Shown here: one piece after another, positions 5,746 to 11,422 of the stretch
Layout: the number at the start of each line of letters is the position of its first letter
How positions within the stretch are numbered: the first letter of the stretch is position 1
Source: Competibacteraceae bacterium UBA2792
GTDB taxonomy: Bacteria > Pseudomonadota > Gammaproteobacteria > Competibacterales > Competibacteraceae
Length of the DNA stretch: 11,422 nt
Assembly: GCA_002352125.1 (NCBI GenBank)
Contig: DEHU01000030.1
Span: 1 to 11,422 of the forward strand
Reading direction: 5' to 3'
Translations under genes and position numbers: made by a program
Notes under the pieces: generated by a model
Databases searched by the model: none
Told to the model about the DNA's origin: nothing
Seen by the model: only the letters and a program-made list of their open reading frames with translations

Positions 5746-7743
5746 TTAAGCGCGATGGCGCCGTTTCCAGAAAGCAGCGAGGCCAGGATAAAAAACCCGC
5801 AAGTCGGCTTGGGCTTGCGCTTCTTGCATCGCTTGGCGGATCAAGGCGATGTTGAGTTGGGCGCGCTGCTTGAGAATTTCTGTCTTGATTTTAGCCAGTT
5901 CGTCGGGGCCTGCCAGCAGCTCTTGTTCGATCTGGGACCGCTGTTGGGCGTATTGATGTTGTAGGTCGGCGGTGGCGGCAGGATCGGCGCCTTGGCGGGG
6001 ATCGTAACGAAAGCGCTGTTCCAACGCTTGGCGCCAAGAGAGCAACGCCGCCGCCCGCTGGCGGCCGAGCCGCTGGCCAAAACCAGGAACCGCTTCGATG
6101 GCAGCGGGCGCGACGTCGGCGGCAGTCTCGATACCATACGATTCCAACGCCATGCGGTCGGTCACGCCGATTCCGGGAATTTGGGCCGCGTCGATGAAAT
6201 GGCTTTCCAGAAACGCTTGCAGTTGAAGCTGGCGCCGGTCGGTTTCCAGCCGCTGCAAATCGCGCTGGAGATCTGCCGACAGGTTCCGGTAATGCTCGCG
6301 TAGAACGTGCAGATCGTGCAGTTTACGCACGAACGACCGATCCGTCGCGCGCTGTTGCCAGGCGGCCCGCAAATCCATCAGTTCCCGGCGTGCCGCCAGC
6401 AAAGCCAACCGCCGCCGCTGATATTCGCGGCGAACCGCCCCGTTTCGAGCAAGTGACCAAGCGACGAAGGCCAGCGGCAACCACAGCCAAATGAGATAAG
6501 GTCGTGTCAAGATCGCGATGGAGGCGATACCGGCCACGACCACCGCCTTGATCAGGTTTTCGTGCTGGATGCGCCGCAACGGTTCGGCCAGAGGAGTTGG
6601 AACGATCTCCGCCTGAGGCGCCGGTCGCGGCATGGCTTCGGTGGGGAGCGGCGCGACCGCGAGGATTCGGCCCCAGGCCGAATCGAAGTGAAAATCACCG
6701 TGGCCAGTAGCCGATCCAGCCGGTGCCGGCCGCTGCGGCAAAACGAAAAACGCGGTTCCGCTCGACCGCTCCAGCGCACACCACGGACAAGCCGAGGATT
6801 GCGCCGGGTATTTGTGGACCGGATTCCGGCTACACATGCGCAGTTCGCGATTGAGCCGTTCCAGCGCCAGCAACCATTCCCGCGCCGTGGGCCGGCTTGG
6901 GGCCGGCGCGGAAGCAGTAAACGCTCGCTCGAACAAATCCGCGACCGGCCGCGGTAGGGCGTCGAAGGGCAAAGTATGCGGCGGCGGTTCCATCAACCGG
7001 CTGGCGGCCTGCCGGCCGAACGCGAAGCGGTATTCCTTGATAGCGCGTTCGATGGGCATATCGCCTTTGCCCCGGTAGCGGCCCGCGAAGGGATGGCGCC
7101 CCATGAACAGCAGGTGAAAACAGAGCAAGGCGAGGCCAAAGGCGTCGTGTTCCGGCGTGCGCCGAAGTCCATGAAAAGGCCGGTCTTGCAGCTCCGGGGC
7201 GGTGAACTGCGGTACGCCGACATCGCAAAGAAACAGCCGATCACCGGTATCGATCTGGAAAGAGTCGCAGTCGATCAGCTTGACCAGCGCCTGGGCCGAT
7301 ACCACCACGTTGCCGGGGTTCACGTCGCCGATGACGTTGTTGCGGGCGTGGATGGTCTCGAATGCGCTGGCGAGGTTGCGGGCGGCGTGGACCAGAAACG
7401 ACCAGTCGGCGTGCGGGAACGACCGCTTGCGATGCGAGGGGCCGTAGAGGCTGTGAATCTCGCGATAGCCGTTGACTCGGGGCATCACGAAACCTTGGAC
7501 CGGGCCATCCGGGCGGACGCGCAGGACGTCTACCGGCCACGCGGCAATTTCCAGCAGGCCGGGATGCGCTTGCCGAGCCATGCCTTCCAGCTTGAGGGCT
7601 TTGTCCGGGCCAACCGCTTGGTGATAGATTTTGGCGACGAAACCGGGTCGGCCGGCGATTTCGTGGACCGCGCCTTCGCCGCCGCGCCCCAGGATTTTGC
7701 CCGGTTCGATCAGATGTCCAGCGCCGCTATACAGCCTCGTCAC
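5746..7743 (-). CDS. YegI-like Ser/Thr protein kinase with zinc-binding linker, membrane segments and helix-hairpin-helix
   Basis: A 665-residue protein counted from GTG 7743. Kinase domain: glycine loop GRGGEGAV (19-26), ATP lysine K38 (VAKIY), catalytic loop GDVNPGN (D140, N145), metal site LIDCDSF (D158, DCD instead of DFG, as usual in this family) and APE at 182-184. A Cys/His cluster follows (C304, H310, C319-PW-C322), probably binding zinc. Two hydrophobic segments (about 398-412 and 415-432) come before an Arg/Gln-rich coiled coil (435-510). A double helix-hairpin-helix follows (IPGIG 522-526, VPGFG 552-556), then a second helical tail. The start at 7743 gives VTRLYSGAG, fitting the family N-terminus. 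ATG 7800 is in frame but lacks a Shine-Dalgarno and would overlap the phosphatase by 74 nt instead of 17. Neighbouring PP2C and VWA genes make the YegI/YegK/YegL or TerY-P triad. Targets are unknown. Confidence 0.9.
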   Translation of the reverse strand: MTRLYSGAGHLIEPGKILGRGGEGAVHEIAGRPGFVAKIYHQAVGPDKALKLEGMARQAHPGLLEIAAWPVDVLRVRPDGPVQGFVMPRVNGYREIHSLYGPSHRKRSFPHADWSFLVHAARNLASAFETIHARNNVIGDVNPGNVVVSAQALVKLIDCDSFQIDTGDRLFLCDVGVPQFTAPELQDRPFHGLRRTPEHDAFGLALLCFHLLFMGRHPFAGRYRGKGDMPIERAIKEYRFAFGRQAASRLMEPPPHTLPFDALPRPVADLFERAFTASAPAPSRPTAREWLLALERLNRELRMCSRNPVHKYPAQSSACPWCALERSSGTAFFVLPQRPAPAGSATGHGDFHFDSAWGRILAVAPLPTEAMPRPAPQAEIVPTPLAEPLRRIQHENLIKAVVVAGIASIAILTRPYLIWLWLPLAFVAWSLARNGAVRREYQRRRLALLAARRELMDLRAAWQQRATDRSFVRKLHDLHVLREHYRNLSADLQRDLQRLETDRRQLQLQAFLESHFIDAAQIPGIGVTDRMALESYGIETAADVAPAAIEAVPGFGQRLGRQRAAALLSWRQALEQRFRYDPRQGADPAATADLQHQYAQQRSQIEQELLAGPDELAKIKTEILKQRAQLNIALIRQAMQEAQAQADLRVFYPGLAAFWKRRHRA

Positions 7744-8746
7744 TGTTGTTTTCTCGGACGGGGGCCACGAATGTGGAATCGGAGCGGTCGAGTGTGGCAT
7801 CGGGGTAGGAAACGTCGGTATCGGCGACAGGAACGGTTGGGGCGGCGTCGGATGGAGAGTCGATGGTTGCAGCGGTGGTTTCGATTGCGACGGTGGCGCC
7901 GGGTTCCACCGGAATCGGGGGCGATGTAGCGTCGGCCGGTTCGACCGCTGTTCCCACAGCAGCCAGCGGCGGTAGCCGGGTAGCCAAAATCAAAGTCTTG
8001 TCGTCGTGAGTACGCCGGTTAACTGCCTGGCTGGCAAGAAAGTGTTCCAGCGCGGCCACGAGCATCGCCGGGCAACCGGGTTCCGGGCAGGCGTGCAAAG
8101 AGTGAAACATTGGCCGGAAGAACGGTGCGTGCGCTTGCCGGTCTCGATAATGCAACGCCAGCGATTGCAGTCCGTCGGTCAGCAGCGCGACGTCGGCAAT
8201 GGACTCCGTCAGGACAGCGCATTCCAGATGAGCGATGGCATCGGAATCGGTCGCGAAACGGGTTTCGTTGGCGTACTCGCCGGACTGGGGCCAGAATACC
8301 GGCCGATAGCCGTTCTCGGCATCAATCACGATAGCGCCGTCGCCGATTTGCAAGAACAGCGCCCGGTCGGCGGCCACCACCCCACCCAGCAGGGTGCAAG
8401 CGAATTCCCGAATCGGCAAACCCGCATCGGCCGCTTGCTGCGCCAAGGCGGTCCGGACGTTCTGAAACAGGGCTTCGGCTTCGGTTCGCGTCCAATCCAT
8501 CGAGACTCCGCCCGTCAAGCGAGTCGCGCATTCGGCCAGCCAAGTACGGCAGGCCAGTTCGGCGCCAGCACGCGATTGGGTAGCGCTGCCGGCCCCGTCG
8601 GCCACGGTCAGAATCAGCACGGGACCGATTTCCGGCGTCGTCACCAATTGGACCGCGCAGGCGTCCTGGCAGTCGAGGCCGTCGACGAGATGCGCCACGC
8701 CGGGGACGCTGGCGTACACGTACCGCCAGCCGACCGCGTCGTTCAT
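7727..8746 (-). CDS. PP2C-family protein phosphatase (YegK-like) with disordered C-terminal tail
   Basis: A 339-residue metal-dependent Ser/Thr phosphatase, expected to oppose the kinase encoded next. PP2C motifs: GLDCQDA (23-29), VADGAGSA (48-55) with metal-binding Asp50, ACTLLGG (116-122), QIGDGA (133-138), LLTDG (188-192) and HDDKTL (247-252). Residues from about 259 to the end form a low-complexity Ala/Pro/Thr/Ser/Asp tail of some 80 residues with no fold apparent. The start is ATG 8746, forming an ATGA overlap with the VWA stop, a sign of translational coupling. The longer open frame to 8842 is read-through of the VWA gene in another frame. Its 3' end overlaps the kinase start by 17 nt. 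No membrane segment or signal peptide is seen, so it is cytoplasmic. Confidence 0.92.
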   Translation of the reverse strand: MNDAVGWRYVYASVPGVAHLVDGLDCQDACAVQLVTTPEIGPVLILTVADGAGSATQSRAGAELACRTWLAECATRLTGGVSMDWTRTEAEALFQNVRTALAQQAADAGLPIREFACTLLGGVVAADRALFLQIGDGAIVIDAENGYRPVFWPQSGEYANETRFATDSDAIAHLECAVLTESIADVALLTDGLQSLALHYRDRQAHAPFFRPMFHSLHACPEPGCPAMLVAALEHFLASQAVNRRTHDDKTLILATRLPPLAAVGTAVEPADATSPPIPVEPGATVAIETTAATIDSPSDAAPTVPVADTDVSYPDATLDRSDSTFVAPVRENNSDEAV

Positions 8747-9438
8747 ACCGAAGCCCAACCGTCGGGATTGGTGGGATTGACCAACGGGACCTCCACGCCC
8801 GGGACCGAGCGCGACACCGAACGCATGGAATTGGACAGCCACTGAAACAGCTCGCGAAACCGCAATCCGCGCAGGCGCAGCGGCTGGCGAGTGGAGATCT
8901 GCTGCAAGATATCGAGGTTGGCGCCTTCGACGCCGACCGCGAAGAAGGCGAAAGCCCGGTTTTCCTCGCCCTTGCGCACTTCGCTGGCGGCGGCTTTCCA
9001 GTCGTCGGTCGGCGTGCCGTCGGTGATCAGAAACACCCAGGGCCGGAAGAAGGGAATGCCGTTTTCCCGGTATAGCGCCTTGCGCTGGTTCAGCAATTCG
9101 AGTCCTTGGGCGATCGCCAACCCCATCGGTGTATCCTTTTGTGCGGTCAGTCGTGGCGGAACGAAATGCTCGGCCGTCTGGAACGAGTTGACCACTTGGA
9201 CCGGACCGAAACTGACGATGGCGATTTCGACTCGTTTGGCGGCGAGACTGTCGGCCAGCAGTTCCTCCTTGAAAGCGGCCAGTCCCTCATTGAGTTCGGC
9301 GATGGGCTGACCGCTCATGGACCAGGAATTGTCCAACAGCAATACGCAAGGGCAGCGTGGCTCCGGATTATCGGCGAATTCGGCGGCGCCGAAATCCATG
9401 CCGAACGGAGTCTGTCGGGAAAGATCGAGTTCGTTCAT
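8743..9438 (-). CDS. VWA-domain protein (YegL/TerY-like), first gene of the triad
   Basis: A 231-residue protein made of one von Willebrand factor A domain. The MIDAS metal site is complete: DNSWS (D36, S38, S40) in [13 protein letters not shown]103 in KDTPMG, and D140 in [10 protein letters not shown]. No signal peptide or membrane helix is present, and length is near that of E. coli YegL. In TerY-P systems the VWA protein is thought to act as a metal-dependent scaffold that partners with the phosphatase and kinase; no enzymatic role is implied. The ATG at 9438 is preceded by AGAGGA about 8 nt upstream. The stop overlaps the phosphatase start (ATGA). It is the promoter-proximal gene of the minus-strand run. 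Confidence 0.92.
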   Translation of the reverse strand: MNELDLSRQTPFGMDFGAAEFADNPEPRCPCVLLLDNSWSMSGQPIAELNEGLAAFKEELLADSLAAKRVEIAIVSFGPVQVVNSFQTAEHFVPPRLTAQKDTPMGLAIAQGLELLNQRKALYRENGIPFFRPWVFLITDGTPTDDWKAAASEVRKGEENRAFAFFAVGVEGANLDILQQISTRQPLRLRGLRFRELFQWLSNSMRSVSRSVPGVEVPLVNPTNPDGWASV

Positions 9439-9479
9439 CCTGTGGTTCCTCTCGGGAAATGCGGGGCGACTCGCGCGAG

Positions 9480-9485
9480 AATATA
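9480..9485 (-). promoter_or_regulatory. Putative -10 box for the VWA-PP2C-kinase operon
   Basis: Read on the minus strand, 9485-9480 is TATATT, 41 nt ahead of the VWA start. The best -35 candidate at 17-nt spacing is CTGCCG (9508-9503), only 3 of 6 bases of consensus, so an activator or alternative sigma factor may be needed. Confidence 0.35.
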
Positions 9486-9521
9486 CCCCATTCGCTCATC
9501 TGCGGCAGTCGTGGGCGGTAA

Positions 9522-9534
9522 GTCCGTACCGGAC
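9522..9534. promoter_or_regulatory. Candidate operator palindrome in the divergent intergenic region
   Basis: GTCCG-TAC-CGGAC is a perfect 5+3+5 palindrome, flanked by CGGT (9516-9519) and ACCG (9536-9539), which nearly extend the symmetry. It lies upstream of the leftward VWA promoter and directly before the rightward TATATT box. Size and symmetry fit a TetR-family site, and a TetR gene lies in the leftward operon; the pairing is inference. Confidence 0.35.
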
Positions 9535-9540
9535 GACCGC

Positions 9541-9546
9541 TATATT
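9541..9546 (+). promoter_or_regulatory. Putative -10 box for the small rightward ORF
   Basis: TATATT, identical to the hexamer facing the other way at 9485-9480, lies 36 nt before the ATG at 9583. No recognisable -35 exists at 16-18 nt; the expected position falls over the palindrome at 9522-9534. Confidence 0.3.
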
Positions 9547-9582
9547 GAGCGAATTCCAACGAAAGTAGACCAGGAAAATGGC

Positions 9583-9774
9583 ATGAAGTTAAAGGGAGTT
9601 CGGGTGTTGCTTGCGCTGATCGCGGCATTGTCGCCGGGTTGCGCCGCTTTAGCGCCCCTCCAGGAGCGGCGCCAACTCCGACCTCGCCTGCTTCCTCAAG
9701 ACGTTATAAGGCTAAGATTTTTCGTATTGCGTAATCACGCAACGAAGCCCGGCGGGGAACCGGGCGAGCAATAA
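9583..9774 (+). CDS. Small hypothetical exported peptide or lipoprotein
   Basis: A 63-residue ORF. The ATG has AGGA 7 nt upstream. The N-terminus MKLKGVRVLLALIAALSPGC has the positive n-region, hydrophobic core and turn of a signal peptide. The Cys at position 20 could be a lipidation site, but SPGC is a poor lipobox; cleavage after CAALA at residue 24 is the alternative. The rest is basic (ERRQLRPRLL) and matches no family I know. The second half of the ORF contains two tandem hairpins, which would be unusual inside a gene under strong protein-level constraint, so the true product may be shorter or the ORF non-functional. It is divergent from the VWA operon and converges on grxD with a 24-nt gap. 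Confidence 0.4.
   Translation: MKLKGVRVLLALIAALSPGCAALAPLQERRQLRPRLLPQDVIRLRFFVLRNHATKPGGEPGEQ
9727..9765 (+). repeat. Two tandem perfect inverted repeats
   Basis: TTGCGT-AATC-ACGCAA (9727-9742) and GCCCGG-CGGGGAA-CCGGGC (9747-9765) are perfect 6-bp stems separated by 4 nt. They lie in the 3' part of the small ORF and before the convergent end of grxD. No T-run follows the second stem. They may form an RNA structure at the transcript end or a terminator-like element. Confidence 0.45.
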
Positions 9775-9798
9775 AGCGGGCCCAAGCTGTTCTCGCGG

Positions 9799-10137
9799 TC
9801 AGGCGGATGGAGCGTCGGCTTTGGCAACGGCCTCTTCCATCAACTTTTGCAGCTCACCGCTTTGGTACAACTCCAAAGTGATATCGCATCCGCCAACCAA
9901 TTCACCGCTGATATAAATCTGCGGGAAAGTCGGCCAATCGGCGTAGCGCGGCAAATTGTCAAAAATTTCCGGATCTTCGAGCACGTTGACGAAAGCGAAC
10001 GGAAAACCGGTGGCCGCTAGCGCTTGAGAGGCACGGTGCGAAAAGCCGCAGCGCGGCATTTCCGGAGTACCTTTCATGTAGATCACCACCGGGTTGGATT
10101 CAACCTGCTGTTTGATGCGTTCCAAAACGTCTTCCAT
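9799..10137 (-). CDS. grxD: Monothiol glutaredoxin GrxD (Grx4-type, CGFS)
   Basis: A 112-residue cytoplasmic protein that binds a [2Fe-2S] cluster with glutathione as a dimer and passes it to client proteins, often together with BolA. The active-site motif is C30-G-F-S33 after MKGTPEMPR, with the conserved Lys22. The cis-Pro strand is WPTFPQIYI (68-76) and the glutathione-binding turn is GGCDI (82-86). Length matches E. coli GrxD (115). The start is ATG 10137, because GAGGTGA ends a few bases upstream; the open frame also reaches a GTG at 10146 inside that Shine-Dalgarno region. It lies downstream of the TerB-like gene on the same strand (123-nt gap), with no sign of coupling. Confidence 0.96.
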   Translation of the reverse strand: MEDVLERIKQQVESNPVVIYMKGTPEMPRCGFSHRASQALAATGFPFAFVNVLEDPEIFDNLPRYADWPTFPQIYISGELVGGCDITLELYQSGELQKLMEEAVAKADAPSA

Positions 10138-10260
10138 CGAGATCACCTCAACTTGGGATGGTTGGTAAGGGAAAGAACGAAGGCAGTCCGGCCAGACGAC
10201 ATACGCCGAAATTTAGACCGGCGGCAGTAAAGAGGTTGCGGCGGCTGCGAGTTTTCGCAG

Positions 10261-10758
10261 TCAGATGCCCAGCGCTACCATGAGTTCCAGGAGCAATCGC
10301 TTTTCTTCGGTAACCAGTTGTTCTCGGTTGGCGGCGGGACCGTGGATGTTGGCGATGGCGATCTGGAGGCAGCGGTCCAAAACATCCCGCCGGCCAAGCG
10401 CCCGGGTTTCCAGATCGGCATTGTGGAAAGCGAAAGCGCTCGATTTCGCCAAATCGCATAGCTTTCTCAGCAGGTCAGCATTGGGACGGTTATGGACGAG
10501 ACGGGCGAAGAAATCACCCAACTCGGCTAGGGAAAGAACAGTTTGGCCGGCGGCGGCTCGTTGCAATCGAGCTAAATGCTCTCGGGCATAACGATGAACC
10601 AGTTCGATTTCCGCTTCCTGATTTTTGCCATCCGCCCACATCATCTCGATCAAGGGGATCAGCTCTAGCAGATAGATATACTTGCGGTTGAGGCCGCAAT
10701 CCCGTTCCAGGAAAATCGCTATTTCTTCCGGACGCAGCGCGTCGGTGTTGGTGGACAT
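10261..10758 (-). CDS. Hypothetical alpha-helical protein with TerB-like features
   Basis: A 165-residue soluble, all-helical-looking protein. Residues 30-58 contain ELIPLIEMMWADGKNQEAE followed by IELVHRYA. The W-A-D-G-x-x-x-x-x-E pattern resembles the acidic metal-binding helix start of TerB-like domains, and a second acidic helix, TEEKRLLLELM (near 150-160), sits where the partner helix would be. TerB-like proteins belong to tellurite/stress and membrane-associated systems, but many are uncharacterised. The start is supported by AGGA 7 nt before the ATG. It follows the amidotransferase gene by 85 nt and precedes grxD by 123 nt, all on one strand. The family call is tentative; no function is assigned. 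Confidence 0.6.
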   Translation of the reverse strand: MSTNTDALRPEEIAIFLERDCGLNRKYIYLLELIPLIEMMWADGKNQEAEIELVHRYAREHLARLQRAAAGQTVLSLAELGDFFARLVHNRPNADLLRKLCDLAKSSAFAFHNADLETRALGRRDVLDRCLQIAIANIHGPAANREQLVTEEKRLLLELMVALGI

Positions 10759-10843
10759 GGTGTTTTCCTGAAGCTCGATGGGTTGCGCCGGTAACGGATT
10801 CTGGCGGAGCGATGTCCGGTTAGCGGTGGTTTGCGAAAGATCG

Positions 10844-11422
10844 TTACGCCATACCGGTTCGATTGACCGAGTCCACGTTCAGTTGCAGCCACAGCTCCAG
10901 CAGTGCCGCGTGCCAGAGTTTGCTGCCCAGCAATCGAGTCATGTGCGCTTCCGGTTCGACCAGCAACTTGTCCAGATAGTGCCGCCCAAACAGGCCGCGC
11001 TCCCGGCAAGCACGCGAATCGACGATGTCGCGCATGAAGTCCAGAAACGGACCGCGCACGAACTTGAGCGCCGGCACCGGAAAATAGCCCTTAGGCCGGT
11101 CGATCACGGTGTCGGGTAGCAGGCCGCAAGCGATTTTCTTCAAAACGTGTTTGCCGCCGCTGCCGATTTTTAGCTCGGGCGGTAGTTGCATCGCCAGCTC
11201 CACCAGTTCGTGATCCAGAAACGGCACTCGCGCTTCCAAGCCCCAGGCCATGGTCATGTTGTCCACTCGCTTGACCGGATCGTCCACGATCAGGGTGGTC
11301 ACATCCAAACGCAACACTTTGTCGAGATACTCCTCGGCGTCTGGCTCGGCCAAGCGTTCGGCAATCAATTGGGCAGTGTGGTCGGGACCACGGTAAGACG
11401 GAGCGACTGTTTCCAGCCATTC
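10844..11422 (-). CDS. asnO: Asparagine-synthetase-like amidotransferase, probably N-acetylglutaminylglutamine amide synthase (partial, 5' end outside window)
   Basis: The frame is open from the window edge (EWLETVAPSYRG) to TAA at 10846-10844, giving 192 C-terminal residues. KRVDNMTMAWGLEARVPFLD is the hallmark of the asparagine synthetase ligase domain. Within that superfamily, DRPKGYFPVPALKFVRGPFLD and the end PEAHMTRLLGSKLWHAALLELWLQ resemble the amidotransferase of the N-acetylglutaminylglutamine amide (NAGGN) osmolyte pathway (AsnO with the synthetase Ngg in Sinorhizobium meliloti). That enzyme amidates the dipeptide with glutamine-derived ammonia and ATP. The N-terminal glutaminase Cys and the ATP loop lie beyond the window, so the assignment rests on the C-terminus. 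An ordinary AsnB is the alternative. Finding ngg and the associated peptidase upstream would settle it. Confidence 0.78.
   Translation of the reverse strand, partial: EWLETVAPSYRGPDHTAQLIAERLAEPDAEEYLDKVLRLDVTTLIVDDPVKRVDNMTMAWGLEARVPFLDHELVELAMQLPPELKIGSGGKHVLKKIACGLLPDTVIDRPKGYFPVPALKFVRGPFLDFMRDIVDSRACRERGLFGRHYLDKLLVEPEAHMTRLLGSKLWHAALLELWLQLNVDSVNRTGMA

Noticed and set aside
5742..5746. GTG 5742 as the TetR start
   Set aside because: It lacks a Shine-Dalgarno sequence, while GTG 5718 has GGAGG 6 nt upstream and gives the normal family N-terminus.
6976..7929. A 317-codon plus-strand open frame opposite the kinase gene
   Set aside because: It lies antisense to the kinase and the end of the phosphatase gene, has no family resemblance or ribosome binding site, and is the usual mirror frame of GC-rich coding DNA.
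8006..8845. A 279-codon plus-strand open frame opposite the phosphatase gene
   Set aside because: Antisense to a gene with complete PP2C motifs; the peptide is low in recognisable structure and spans the VWA/PP2C junction.

Overview
The window reads as a GC-rich proteobacterial chromosome, most likely a gammaproteobacterium that stores polyhydroxyalkanoate (PHA). The RlmKL fusion, the CGFS glutaredoxin GrxD and the class I-type PHA synthase all fit this. Their combination would suit Competibacter-like or related lineages, but that placement is inference only. No tRNA, rRNA, CRISPR array, insertion sequence or phage gene was seen.

Left part (1-3854): the 3' end of rlmKL (23S rRNA methyltransferase) is followed after a 62-nt AT-rich gap by phaC. 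The gap carries a perfect 17-nt hyphenated palindrome overlapping a good -10 box. phaC converges on a PduO-type cobalamin adenosyltransferase gene. Next come about 300 bp with no recognisable gene, and then a stand-alone receiver-domain ORF. Just upstream of that ORF, split over two reading frames, is what looks like the last strand of a histidine-kinase ATPase domain, so the receiver may be the surviving end of a hybrid kinase.

Centre (3878-9438, all minus strand): a tightly packed five-gene run, in transcription order VWA protein, PP2C phosphatase, Ser/Thr kinase with C-terminal helix-hairpin-helix, TetR/AcrR regulator, GT4 glycosyltransferase. The first three overlap (ATGA overlap, then a 17-nt overlap) and form the YegL/YegK/YegI-like, TerY-P-type phospho-signalling triad. 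A kinase and its opposing phosphatase would set the phosphorylation state of targets scaffolded by the VWA protein. The TetR protein may control the run: a palindrome lies in the divergent intergenic region ahead of the VWA gene, between two outward-facing TATATT boxes. A tiny ORF for a possible exported peptide is transcribed the other way from that region.

Right part (9799-11422, minus strand): grxD (Fe-S cluster glutaredoxin), a helical protein with a TerB-like acidic motif, and the 3' end of an asparagine-synthetase-like gene. The last best matches the amidotransferase that makes the osmolyte N-acetylglutaminylglutamine amide. Storage polymer, osmolyte, Fe-S/redox and phospho-signalling genes give the region a general stress-physiology flavour, but a functional link between the blocks is not shown by the sequence.
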